Source of the DNA: JAHECE01 sp963780675
GTDB lineage: Bacteria; Actinomycetota; Actinomycetes; Actinomycetales; JAHECE01
DNA length: 64,000 nucleotides
Direction of reading: 5' to 3'
Assembly (NCBI GenBank): GCA_963780675.1
Contig: CAWACR010000008.1
Span: 1 to 64,000, forward strand
In this document: piece after piece, positions 20,133 through 27,842 of the stretch
Numbering within the stretch: the first letter of the stretch is position 1
How the letters are laid out: each line of letters begins with the position of its first letter
Program-made: the position numbers and the translations under genes
The notes under the pieces: generated by a model
Database searches by the model: none
What the model saw: only the letters and a program-made list of their open reading frames with translations
Told to the model about the DNA's origin: nothing

Positions 20133-20687
20133 ATGACGGACCCGCTCGAGCAGGACACCCCGACCGCCAAGGCCCTCGAACCGGACGCGAAGGACCTGGC
20201 CGCGGCGTTCGCGGGCCCCTGCCCGACGTGCGGCTTCGACGTCTCGGCGGTCGCGCCGTCGGGCCTCGCCGACGCCGTGCGGGCGATCGTCCCGTCATGG
20301 CGGGCCGTGCTGGCCCGGGCCGGCGCCCGGGAGCGCCCGAGCGCCGGTGTGTGGTCGCCGCTGGAGTACGCCTGCCACGTGCGCGACCTCCTCGCCGTGG
20401 TCGGCGCCCGCGTCGACCTGATCGTCGCTACCGAGTCCCCGCTCTTCGAGGACTGGGATGAGGACATCGCGGCCCTCGACGGCGAGTACGGCCTCCAGGA
20501 CCCGGAGGCCGTGGCCACCGAGCTGGCCCTCGCGGCCGAGTCCCTGGCCGGCGACCTCGCCGCGCTGACCGGCGACCAGTGGGCCCGCACCGCACGGCGC
20601 TCGAGCGGGGGGACGTACACGATCCTCCAGGCGGCCCGCTACGTGCTGCACGACGCCCGGCACCACCTCCACGACGTCGGCGCCTGA
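20133..20687 (+). CDS. DinB family protein
   Basis: A 184-residue protein of the DinB/YfiT-like four-helix-bundle superfamily, which binds a metal through three His residues and includes thiol-dependent transferases. Candidate ligands are the His in LEYACHVRDLL (about residue 80) and the His cluster in YVLHDARHHLHDVG at the C-terminus. An unusual N-terminal CPTCGFD motif (about 30) could be a further metal site. The ATG at 20133 follows a -10 box at leaderless distance; an in-frame GTG at 20109 is less likely. No operon partner is evident. Confidence 0.85.
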   Translation: MTDPLEQDTPTAKALEPDAKDLAAAFAGPCPTCGFDVSAVAPSGLADAVRAIVPSWRAVLARAGARERPSAGVWSPLEYACHVRDLLAVVGARVDLIVATESPLFEDWDEDIAALDGEYGLQDPEAVATELALAAESLAGDLAALTGDQWARTARRSSGGTYTILQAARYVLHDARHHLHDVGA

Positions 20688-21056
20688 GCGCCTTAGCCAG
20701 GCGAACGCCGGCCGTCCACGCGACACGCCGAGACTGCTGATTCTTCTTCGGCCAAACCTCTTGCGCGAACGCCGTCCGAGGACTAGACCTGAGTCATCGG
20801 ATCGCCCACGAACCGAGAGGCAAGGGAAACCGAGCCCCTTCGGAGAGTGCCCGACCCGAGTCAGCCGAAAGGCGACGGAACATCTCGTCGAGGCAACTCG
20901 ACGAGCACGTATGACGACGTGGTTTCCGCGCTCATCGACTGAGACTGCGACCGGTGGTGGCCGCGGGCTCCGCCCCCACCATCGGACTGCATCGTCAGAG
21001 CAGGGCCCGGTTCGCCTCGGACTACCGAACGAACCAGTGGACTCGCAGCCAGGCCC
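20688..21056. other. gene-free region with GNRA-like hairpins (possible structured RNA)
   Basis: No convincing protein frame is found in these 369 bases, and the composition looks less GC-rich than the flanks. It contains GCC-GAAA-GGC at 20864-20873 and a perfect 9-bp stem CTCGTCGAG-GCAA-CTCGACGAG at 20884-20905, both closed by GNRA-type tetraloops, plus a possible stem around 20954-20987. Such loops are common in structured RNAs, but no known class was recognised. Confidence 0.3.
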
Positions 21057-21057
21057 G

Positions 21058-21085
21058 GGCCCCTCGACGGCTACGCCGAGGGGCC
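21058..21085 (-). terminator. hairpin at the end of the GDSL gene
   Basis: GGCCCCTCG and CGAGGGGCC form a perfect 9-bp stem around a 10-base loop that contains the stop codon of the GDSL gene. There is no T tract on either strand, so it may be a weak or factor-assisted terminator. Confidence 0.45.
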
Positions 21086-21661
21086 TCCGTCTGTCCGGGG
21101 GTCGGAACCTCGTGAGACGAGGTGCTCGATCGCCGGTGCCAGCACCTCGAGCCAGGCCGCGTAGCCACGCTCGGTCAGGTGGAGCCCGTCGCGGGTGAAT
21201 CCCCGGCGCAGCCGCCCCCGCGCATCGGCGAGCGCGGGCCAGAGGTCCAGGTGGTCGAGGCCCAGGTCGCGCGCCAGGGTCTCGACGCCTCCGTTGAGCG
21301 CCACGAGATCCTCCGTGAACCGCGCCGTGCGCGGCATGACCGACTGCACGAGCACGCGCGCCGTCGGGAACGCCTCGCGAAGCCGCAGGCAGACGATTCG
21401 GAGGTCGGCCACGACGTCGGGGACGGGCCGGGCGGAGAGGCCGAGGTCGTTGCTCCCGGCCAGGAGGGCGACGACGGCCGGCTGCCGGCCGTGCAGGGAC
21501 TCGACCACGCGGGGGAGCCGGGCGAGGATGTCTCGCGTCCGGTCTCCGGGCACTCCGGCGTTGCGGACGGCGAGCGCCGGGAAGAACCGCTCCCAGTCGG
21601 CGGCCTCGGTGATGCTGTCGCCGAGGAAGAGGACGAGGGGCCGGTCGCTCGGAGCGCTCAC
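21071..21661 (-). CDS. GDSL/SGNH-type esterase
   Basis: A 196-residue SGNH hydrolase. Block I is FLGDSITEAADW with the catalytic Ser at about residue 16, the oxyanion Gly lies in NAGVPGDRTRDIL, the Asn in LAGSNDLG (about 69), and the Asp-His pair in RDGLHLTERGYAAW near 164. There is no signal peptide, so it is probably cytosolic. Substrates of such enzymes are small esters or acyl thioesters; none can be assigned. The GTG start at 21661 is a guess supported by the family spacing from the start to GDSI. Its end carries a hairpin. Confidence 0.9.
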   Translation of the reverse strand: MSAPSDRPLVLFLGDSITEAADWERFFPALAVRNAGVPGDRTRDILARLPRVVESLHGRQPAVVALLAGSNDLGLSARPVPDVVADLRIVCLRLREAFPTARVLVQSVMPRTARFTEDLVALNGGVETLARDLGLDHLDLWPALADARGRLRRGFTRDGLHLTERGYAAWLEVLAPAIEHLVSRGSDPRTDGGPSA

Positions 21662-21761
21662 GCGAGCACGGTAACGCCGCCAGGGTCAGCGCGATCGCCC
21701 GGGGGGCGCGTGGCGCAGGAGCTGCGCCGAGTTGACACATGCCGACATCCCGGCGCAGAGT

Positions 21762-21794
21762 GGCGCATATCGACCCTCGTCGATGGATTGCGCC
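21762..21794. promoter_or_regulatory. nested inverted repeat upstream of arsM (possible operator)
   Basis: GGCGCA (21762) pairs with TGCGCC (21789) around an inner perfect repeat ATCGAC-CCTC-GTCGAT (21769-21784). A related GGCGCAG-GAG-CTGCGCC palindrome lies at 21712-21728. They sit 18-100 bases before the arsM start, with TTGACA at 21732. An ArsR-type repressor site is possible, but no arsR gene is in the window. Confidence 0.4.
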
Positions 21795-21811
21795 TCACGC
21801 CGGGAGTCCCC

Positions 21812-22620
21812 GTGTCCGATGACCTCGTCGCCCTGGTCCGAGCCCACTACGCGGCCGCCGCGCTCGCCGTGACCGACGTGTCGCCGTCGTCGGCCTCGTG
21901 CTGCGGCCCGGCCACCGTCTGCTGCGAGGGCTCCGTCTGCCCGAGGGCTCCGTCGAATTGGGCCTCGAGACGGGCCTCGAGACGCCTGAGGCCTTCGGTG
22001 CCGCCCTCTACGCCGACGACGACGCCGACCACCTCCCCGACACCGCCCTCCTCGCGAGCCTGGGGTGCGGGAACCCGACGGCGGTCGCCGACCTGCGCGA
22101 GGGCGAGCGCGTGCTCGACCTGGGCTCTGGCGGCGGGATCGACGTCCTGCTCTCAGCGCGGCGCGTCGGCCCGACGGGCTTCGCCTACGGCCTCGACATG
22201 ACGCCGGAGATGCTCGCGCTCGCCCGGGCGAACGCCGCGGCGGCCGGGGCGACGAACGTGTCGTTCCTCGAGGGGCGGATCGAGGCGGTGCCGCTGCCGG
22301 ACGAGGCGGTCGACGTCGTGATCTCCAACTGCGTCGTCAACCTGTCCGTGGACAAGCCCGCCGTGCTCGCCGAGGCGTTCCGGGTGCTGGTGCCGGGCGG
22401 GCGCGTGGGGATCTCCGACGTCGTCGCCGAGGACCATCTCACCCCGGCCGAGCGAGCCGAGCGCGGGGACTACGCGGGCTGCATCGCGGGCGCGCTCTCG
22501 CGCTCGGAGTACCTCGCCGGGCTCGCCGCGGCCGGCCTCGAGGACGCGACCGTCACCTTCACGCACGAGGTGGCGCCGGGGCTCCACGGCGCGATCGTGC
22601 GGGCGCGCAAGCCGCGCTGA
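21812..22620 (+). pseudogene. arsM: arsenite methyltransferase, one frameshift
   Basis: ArsM transfers methyl groups from S-adenosylmethionine to As(III). The N-terminus (VSDDLVALVRAHYAAAALAV, GTG start at 21812 after GGGAG) carries Cys pairs SCCGPATVCC; the SAM motif LDLGSGGGIDVLLSARRVG, YGLDMTPEML, and the conserved ISNCVVNLSVDK Cys follow. The N-terminal frame and the rest are out of phase by one base at about 21925-21954, inside two 13-base copies of CGAGGGCTCCGTC spaced 17 apart. Adding one C to the CCC run would restore the frame, as would removing 17 bases. It is convergent with arsC. Confidence 0.88.
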
Positions 22621-22660
22621 CGCCTCGTCCCGACCCGGGGAGCCCGGTCGGGACGAGGGA

Positions 22661-23074
22661 TCAGGCGGGCAGCTCGACCGGTTCGACGCCGAGTTCCCCG
22701 AGGAGGGCGAGGACGCGCGCGCGGATCTCGTCGCGGATCGGGCGGACGGCGTCGATGCCCTGACCGGCGGGGTCGTCGAGCGCCCAGTCCTCGTATCGCT
22801 TGCCGGGGTAGAAGGGACAGACGTCGCCGCAGCCCATGGTGATGACGACGTCGGACGCCTCGACCGCAGAGTCGGTCAGGACCTTGGGCTGCTCCGCGCG
22901 GATGTCCACACCCACCTCGAGCATGGCCTCGACGGCGACGGGGTTGATGCGCTCGGCCGGCATCGACCCGGCCGAGCGGACCTCGACCGCCCCGCCCGAG
23001 AGTGCTCGCAGGAAACCGGCGGCCATCTGGGACCGGCCGGCGTTGTGGACGCAGACGAACAGGGCGCTGGGCAT
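22661..23074 (-). CDS. arsC: arsenate reductase, low-molecular-weight phosphatase type
   Basis: A 137-residue arsenate reductase of the thioredoxin-coupled class. The P-loop C8-VHNAG-R14 is followed by two further Cys (C82 and C86 in MGCGDVCP) that would form the relay disulfide, and the Asp motif WALDDPAGQG is near residue 97. This reduces As(V) to As(III), the substrate of ArsM, whose gene converges on it. The ATG at 23074 leaves the P-loop at its usual distance from the start. The roughly 230 bases between it and purQ contain no recognised feature. Confidence 0.93.
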   Translation of the reverse strand: MPSALFVCVHNAGRSQMAAGFLRALSGGAVEVRSAGSMPAERINPVAVEAMLEVGVDIRAEQPKVLTDSAVEASDVVITMGCGDVCPFYPGKRYEDWALDDPAGQGIDAVRPIRDEIRARVLALLGELGVEPVELPA

Positions 23075-23303
23075 GGGGCTCCTAGCTCTGAGGAAGGTCG
23101 TTCACTCCGGAATCATCGCCCCGAGAGGGTGAACGGAACGGCGAACAACCGACGAAGCTCCCGAGGACGAGCGTGCCGGCGGGCGAGCGCGCGCGGACCG
23201 TGGCGGGTCTGGCGGGAGGCGCGAGGAACGAGCGCCGGATGGTAGGTCCGCGCGCGCTCGTCCGTAGGCACGCGGAGGCGAGCCGACCTCGGGAGGCGAG
23301 CCC

Positions 23304-24040
23304 TCAGGCGTTCACCAAGGAGTGCAGCACCGACGTGAAGAACCGCAACCCGTCGACACCGGTGCGCGGCCCCCGCGGCCCGTCCGGGCCGAAGCCCGGC
23401 TCGACGGCGTGCTCGGGGTGCGGCATGAGCCCGACGACGTTGCCCGCCTCGTTCGTCACGCCCGCGATGTCGCGGTGCGAGCCGTTGGGGTTGCGGCCCA
23501 CGTAGCGGAAGACGACGCGCCCCTCGGCCTCGAGGGCGTCGAGGGTGCGCTCGTCGGCCACGTAGCCGCCCTCGCCGTTCTTCAGCGGGATGGTGATGAC
23601 CTCGCCGACCGCGAAATCGCCGGTCCACGCCGTTCTCGCGTTCTCCACCCGCAGGTCCTGGTCGGTGCAGATGAACGTGCGGTGGTCGTTGCGGATCAGC
23701 GCGCCGGGCAGCAGGTGCGCCTCGCACAGGATCTGGAAGCCGTTGCAGATGCCGAGGACGGGCAGGCCGCCCCGCGCCGCCTCGACCACCTCGGTCATCA
23801 CGGGCGCGAACCGCGCGAGCGCGCCGCAGCGCAGGTAGTCGCCGTAGGAGAAGCCGCCGGGCAGGACGACGGCGTCGACGCCGTGCAGGTCGGCGTCGGC
23901 GTGCCACAACGGCGACTGCCTGCCCGCCGGCGAGGCGGACGGCGCGGGCGGCGTCGCGGTCGTCGAGCGAGCCGGGGAAGGTGACGACGCCGATGCGGAG
24001 CCGTCGAGCGCGCGACCCGCGGCGTGGCCGAGGCCGCCAT
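23304..24040 (-). pseudogene. purQ: phosphoribosylformylglycinamidine synthase subunit PurQ, two insertions
   Basis: PurQ is the glutaminase subunit that feeds ammonia to PurL. RIGVVTFPGSLDDRDAARAV, DAVVLPGGFSYGDYLRCGALA, the nucleophile region LGICNGFQIL and GLMPHPEHAVE with the catalytic His are all present. The ATG overlaps the purS stop by one base (TGATG). Two extra bases, an A near 24,006 and a G near 23,914, displace the segment between them; without them the protein is about 244 residues, slightly longer than usual because of a short N-terminal extension. PurS directly upstream and PurL at 10.6 kb complete the complex. Confidence 0.92.
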
Positions 24041-24297
24041 CAGGCGAGGTCCTCGATCGGCGCGACCCGCACGACGTCCTCGATCACGGGGTTGGACAGG
24101 ATGACCTCGGCGGCGCGCCGGGCGGCGTCGAGCACCTCGGGCGTCACCTCGCCGTCGACCTCGAGCTCGAACCGCTTGCCCTGGCGCACGTCGGTGAAAC
24201 CGGTGAAGCCGAGGCGCGGGAGGGCGTGGGCGACGGCCTTGCCCTGCGGGTCGAGGATCTCGGGCTTGGGCATGACCTCGACGACGACGCGTCCCAT
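24040..24297 (-). CDS. purS: phosphoribosylformylglycinamidine synthase subunit PurS
   Basis: An 85-residue protein that bridges PurL and PurQ in the FGAM synthase complex. The family pattern is clear: VVEVMPKPEILDPQGKAV at the N-terminus, LPRLGFTGFTDVRQGKRFELEVDG in the middle and an acidic C-terminus. It is intact and its stop overlaps the purQ start, giving coupled translation. The ATG at 24297 is preceded by GGAGCAGCACCC. Confidence 0.94.
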   Translation of the reverse strand: MGRVVVEVMPKPEILDPQGKAVAHALPRLGFTGFTDVRQGKRFELEVDGEVTPEVLDAARRAAEVILSNPVIEDVVRVAPIEDLA

Positions 24298-24427
24298 GGG
24301 TGCTGCTCCCTGCTCGGGGTGCGCGATCGCTCCCGCGACGCGCGCGACTGACGGGTTCCCAGCCTATCGCCGCTCCCACCCCACCCCACGGCGCCCCCTC
24401 CTTCTCCGCGAGGCCGAGCGGGTGGCG

Positions 24428-25405
24428 TCAGGCCGCGAACGGGCTCCCCGTGATGCGCTCGTACGCCTCGAGGTAGCGGGCACGGGTGCGCTCGACCACG
24501 TGGACCGGGAGGGGCGGGGGCGGCTCGTCCCCACCCCTGTCCCAGCCGGACTCGGGCGAGGTGAGCCAGTCGCGCACGTATTGCTTGTCGAAGCTCGGCT
24601 GGGCGCGGCCGGGGCGCCAGCCCGTGGCGGGCCAGAAGCGCGAGGAGTCCGGGGTGAGGACCTCGTCCCCGAGGATGATCACGGGGTCGGGGTCGGCGGG
24701 GTCGTCCGTGGTGCCGAACTCGAGCTTGGTGTCCGCGAGGATGACGCCGCGCGCGCCCGCGATCGCCTCGGCCCGGGAGTAGATCGCCAGGGTGAGGTCG
24801 CGCAGCCGCTCCGCCACCCGCGCCCCCACCTGCGAGGCGACGACGTCGATCGACACGTTCTCGTCGTGCTCGCCGAGTTCAGCCTTGGTCGCGGGGGTGA
24901 AGATCGGAGCGTCCAGCCGCGAGCCGTCCACCAGGCCGGGCCGCAGCGGCACGCCGCAGACCTCGCCGCTGCGGCGGTACTCCACCAGACCGGACCCGGT
25001 CAGGTACCCGCGGGCCACGCACTCGACCGGGAACATCTCGAGCCGGCGGCAGATCATGGCCCGGCCGGCCACCTCCTGGGGCACGTCCAGGGAGACGAGG
25101 TGGTGGGGGACGAGGTCCTCGAGCTGCCCGAACCACCACAGCGTCAGCGCGGTCAGGACGGCCCCCTTGTCGGGGATCGGCGTCGGGAGGATGTGGTCGT
25201 AGGCGCTGATGCGGTCGCTCGCGACCACTAGGACGACGTCGTCGAGCTCGCCCGCGTGCTCCGTCTCGACGCGTCCCAGGTCGGCCCCGGACCCCTCGCC
25301 CGCCATGCCGCCGGCGCGGTCGGGGACGTAGAGGTCGCGCACCTTGCCGGAGTAGGCGTGCCGCCACCCGGGCAGCGAGATCGGGAGGTTCGTCGAGGGT
25401 CTCAC
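24428..25405 (-). CDS. purC: phosphoribosylaminoimidazole-succinocarboxamide synthase
   Basis: A 325-residue SAICAR synthetase, which condenses CAIR with aspartate using ATP. Motifs include HAYSGKVRDLYV at the N-terminus, VASDRISAYDHILPTPIPDKG, the PurC signatures FPVECVARGYLTGSG and LADTKLEFG, and a final YEAYERITG-like segment. An acidic insertion of about 30 residues sits near position 35, as in other Actinobacteria. The GTG start at 25405 was chosen as the first codon before the family's N-terminus. It lies about 130 bases upstream of purS on the same strand, so a purC-purS-purQ unit is likely. Confidence 0.94.
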   Translation of the reverse strand: MRPSTNLPISLPGWRHAYSGKVRDLYVPDRAGGMAGEGSGADLGRVETEHAGELDDVVLVVASDRISAYDHILPTPIPDKGAVLTALTLWWFGQLEDLVPHHLVSLDVPQEVAGRAMICRRLEMFPVECVARGYLTGSGLVEYRRSGEVCGVPLRPGLVDGSRLDAPIFTPATKAELGEHDENVSIDVVASQVGARVAERLRDLTLAIYSRAEAIAGARGVILADTKLEFGTTDDPADPDPVIILGDEVLTPDSSRFWPATGWRPGRAQPSFDKQYVRDWLTSPESGWDRGGDEPPPPLPVHVVERTRARYLEAYERITGSPFAA

Positions 25406-25474
25406 CCGATCAGTGTCCCAGGCCTCGCGACCACCCGATCCCCCCTTCCGCGAGGTCGAGGAATGGGGGGCGGG

Positions 25475-26059
25475 TCAGGCGAGGCCGAGGTCCTCCAGGC
25501 CGAGGACGGCGACGTAGGGCACGCCCTCGGCCTCGATGCGCTCCTTCGCGCCCGTGGCCCGGTCGACGACGACGGCGACCCCCACCACGTGCGCGCCGGC
25601 CTCGCGGAGGGCGGCGATCGCGGCGAGCGGGCTGCCGCCCGTGGTCGAGGTGTCCTCCACGACGACGACGCGCCGGCCCGCGACGTCGGGGCCCTCGATC
25701 TGACGGCGCATGCCGTGGCCCTTGGCCTCCTTGCGGACCACGAACGCGTCGAGGTCGAGGCCGCGGGAGGCGGCGGCGTGGAGCAGGGCGGTGGCGACCG
25801 GGTCGGCGCCCATGGTCAGCCCGCCGACGGCGTCGACCTCACCGGGTCCGAGCCCGGCCTCCTCGAGCGCGTCGAGCATGACGTGCCCGATGAGAGGGGC
25901 TGCCGCGTGGTGCAGCGTGGCGCGGCGCATGTCCACGTAGTAGTCGGACTCCCGGCCGCTCGCGAGCGTGACCCTGCCGTGCACGACGGCGAGCTCACGG
26001 ATGAGGGCGGCCAGCTGGTCGCGGGGGGTCGGGGCGAGGGCGTCGTCAGCGGAGGTCAC
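25475..26059 (-). CDS. pyrE: orotate phosphoribosyltransferase
   Basis: A 194-residue type I phosphoribosyltransferase that makes orotidine 5'-phosphate from orotate and PRPP in pyrimidine synthesis. SGRESDYYVDMRRATLH near 35-51, LTMGADPVATALLHAA, the Lys-rich loop VVRKEAKGHG near 107-116 and the PRPP motif VVVVEDTSTTGGSPL near 128-142 identify it. The GTG start at 26059 precedes the family N-terminus. It stands alone upstream of purC on the same strand. Confidence 0.94.
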   Translation of the reverse strand: MTSADDALAPTPRDQLAALIRELAVVHGRVTLASGRESDYYVDMRRATLHHAAAPLIGHVMLDALEEAGLGPGEVDAVGGLTMGADPVATALLHAAASRGLDLDAFVVRKEAKGHGMRRQIEGPDVAGRRVVVVEDTSTTGGSPLAAIAALREAGAHVVGVAVVVDRATGAKERIEAEGVPYVAVLGLEDLGLA

Positions 26060-26116
26060 GGGCGCCAGCGTACTGAGGCCTGGGGAGCGGGCGGCCGGGC
26101 CCCGGCCGCGTGACGG

Positions 26117-26878
26117 TCAGCGGTCGGGGCGGACCTTCTCGAACGCGCGCACGGCGGACCGCGGCAGCGTGCGCACCGTGCCTGCCACCACCCGGTAGCG
26201 CTTGCTCGGCGTGTGGATGACGGCGCCCCGGCGGACGGCCGCGAGGGCCTCGCTGACCACGCGCTCGGGCCGCAGCCAGAGCGCCTCGGGAGCGGAGTCG
26301 AAGTCGAGCCCCGCCCGGTCGTGGAACTCCGTCCGCACCAGCCCTGGGGTGATCACGGTGGCGGTCACACCCGTGCCGTCGAGCTCGGCCGCGAGGCCCT
26401 CGGTGAAGGTGCGGACCCACGCCTTGTGTGCGGAGTACGTGCCGCCGGCCAGGAGCGAGGCGATCGAGGAGACGTTGAGGATGGCGCCGTGCCCCCGCGC
26501 CGTCATCTGGCCGGCCGCGGCATGGCTGAGGATGAGGATGGCGCGGACCATGACGTCGAGCGCGCGCTCCTGGTCGGCGACGTCGCTGTCAACGAACGAG
26601 GTGCCGAGCCCGAAGCCGGCGTTGTTGACGAGGAGCCCGACGGGATGCTCGGTCGCGCGGAGCCGCTCCGCGACCCGCTCGACCTCCTCGCGGACCGCGA
26701 GGTCCGCCGGCAGGACCTCGACCTCGACCCCGGCCGCCGCCCGCAGCTGCCCCGCGAGCGACTCGAGCCGCGGGACATCCCGCGCGACGATGACGATGTT
26801 GTGGCGCGCCGTCGCCAGCTGCCAGGCGAACTCGAGGCCCAGGCCCGACGTCGCCCCGGTGATGAGAGCCGTACCCAT
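26117..26878 (-). CDS. short-chain dehydrogenase/reductase
   Basis: A 253-residue classical SDR. TGATSGLGLEFAWQLA at residues 7-22 binds the cofactor, NNAGFGLG near 87 is the structural Asn-Asn motif, VSSIASLLAGGTYSAHKA contains the catalytic Ser and the YxxxK pair. The ARD motif after the second strand suggests NADP preference. Substrate is unknown; similar proteins act on lipids, sugars or xenobiotics. It is divergent from exonuclease III with about 55 bases between the starts. Confidence 0.9.
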   Translation of the reverse strand: MGTALITGATSGLGLEFAWQLATARHNIVIVARDVPRLESLAGQLRAAAGVEVEVLPADLAVREEVERVAERLRATEHPVGLLVNNAGFGLGTSFVDSDVADQERALDVMVRAILILSHAAAGQMTARGHGAILNVSSIASLLAGGTYSAHKAWVRTFTEGLAAELDGTGVTATVITPGLVRTEFHDRAGLDFDSAPEALWLRPERVVSEALAAVRRGAVIHTPSKRYRVVAGTVRTLPRSAVRAFEKVRPDR

Positions 26879-26922
26879 GCCCCCAGCCTAGGCCCGGCGC
26901 CGGACCGCCGCGCAGGGCCGGG

Positions 26923-26928
26923 TAGCGT
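26923..26928 (+). promoter_or_regulatory. leaderless -10 element of the exonuclease III gene
   Basis: TAGCGT (TAnnnT) lies seven bases before the ATG at 26936. There is no ribosome binding site, the same arrangement as at the DinB, guanine deaminase and P-loop kinase genes. Confidence 0.5.
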
Positions 26929-26935
26929 GAGGCGC

Positions 26936-27721
26936 ATGCTGCTGGCTACCTGGAACGTGAACTCGATCCGCGCGCGTGCGGACCGCGTGGTCTCCTGGCT
27001 GGAGAGGACCGGCGTCGACGTCCTCGCGATGCAGGAGACCAAGTGCCGCGACGACCAGTTCCCGTACCTCCCCTTCGAGGCGGCGGGCTACGAGGTGACG
27101 CACGTCGGGCTGAACCAGTGGAACGGCGTCGCCATCGCCTCCAAGGTGGGGATCGCCGACGTCGAGGTCGGGTTCCCGGGGCAGCCGGGATTCGGCGACG
27201 GCGACGCCGCCGAGGCGCGGGCGCTTGGAGCGACGTGCGCGGGCGTACGGGTCTGGAGCCTGTACGTGCCGAACGGGCGTGACCTCGCGGACCCGCACTA
27301 CGCCTACAAGCTCGAGTGGCTCGCCGCGCTGCGATCGGCGGCAGGGGGCTGGCTCGCGGCGGACCCGGGCGCCCGGATCGCGTTGGTGGGCGACTGGAAC
27401 ATCGCCCCGCTCGACTCCGACGTCTGGGACATGGCCGCCTTCGAGGGCGCGACGCACGTGTCCCCGGCCGAGCGCGCCGCGTTCGCGGCGTTCGGCGGGG
27501 CGGGGTTCAGTGACCCGGTGCGGGACCTCGTGCCCGGGATGTTCACGTACTGGGACTACAAGCAGCTCCGCTTCCCCCGGAACGAGGGGATGCGGATCGA
27601 CTTCGCGCTGACCTCGCCCGCGCTGGCCGAGCGGGTGGTGGGGGCGCGCATCGAGCGCAACGAGCGCAAGGGCAAGGCCCCGAGCGACCACGTCCCCGTG
27701 GTGCTCGAGCTCGCCGACTGA
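26936..27721 (+). CDS. xth: exodeoxyribonuclease III (AP endonuclease)
   Basis: A 261-residue endonuclease/exonuclease/phosphatase-fold enzyme that incises DNA at abasic sites. It begins LLATWNVNSIRAR, has the metal-binding QETKC (about 34-38), VPNGRD near 103, GDWNIAP near 147, the DYK segment near 203, and ends with the catalytic SDHVPVVLEL. The length is normal for XthA. The start is the ATG just after a -10 box; the frame extends upstream but without similarity to the family. Confidence 0.94.
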   Translation: MLLATWNVNSIRARADRVVSWLERTGVDVLAMQETKCRDDQFPYLPFEAAGYEVTHVGLNQWNGVAIASKVGIADVEVGFPGQPGFGDGDAAEARALGATCAGVRVWSLYVPNGRDLADPHYAYKLEWLAALRSAAGGWLAADPGARIALVGDWNIAPLDSDVWDMAAFEGATHVSPAERAAFAAFGGAGFSDPVRDLVPGMFTYWDYKQLRFPRNEGMRIDFALTSPALAERVVGARIERNERKGKAPSDHVPVVLELAD

Positions 27722-27799
27722 GCCTCCCCCGCCGCGTCCCCGCCGCCGGCCTCCCGCCCCTCCCCCCGCCCTCCCCGTCCCCCGCCGGCCCCAGGATCC

Positions 27800-27831
27800 C
27801 CCGACCGACGCCGCTGGGGGGCTGGGTCGGG
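27800..27831. terminator. possible bidirectional hairpin between xth and clpB
   Basis: CCCGACC (27800) and GGTCGGG (27825) can pair around an 18-base loop, in a strongly C-rich stretch between convergent genes. No T tract is present, so function is inferred from position only. Confidence 0.35.
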
Positions 27832-27842
27832 CGGCGGGCTGG

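Noticed and set aside
20761..21198. A 145-codon open frame across the gene-free region upstream of the GDSL gene
   Set aside because: Its composition is Arg/Ser/Thr/Pro-rich without any domain, it overlaps the GDSL gene antisense, and it has no ribosome binding site.
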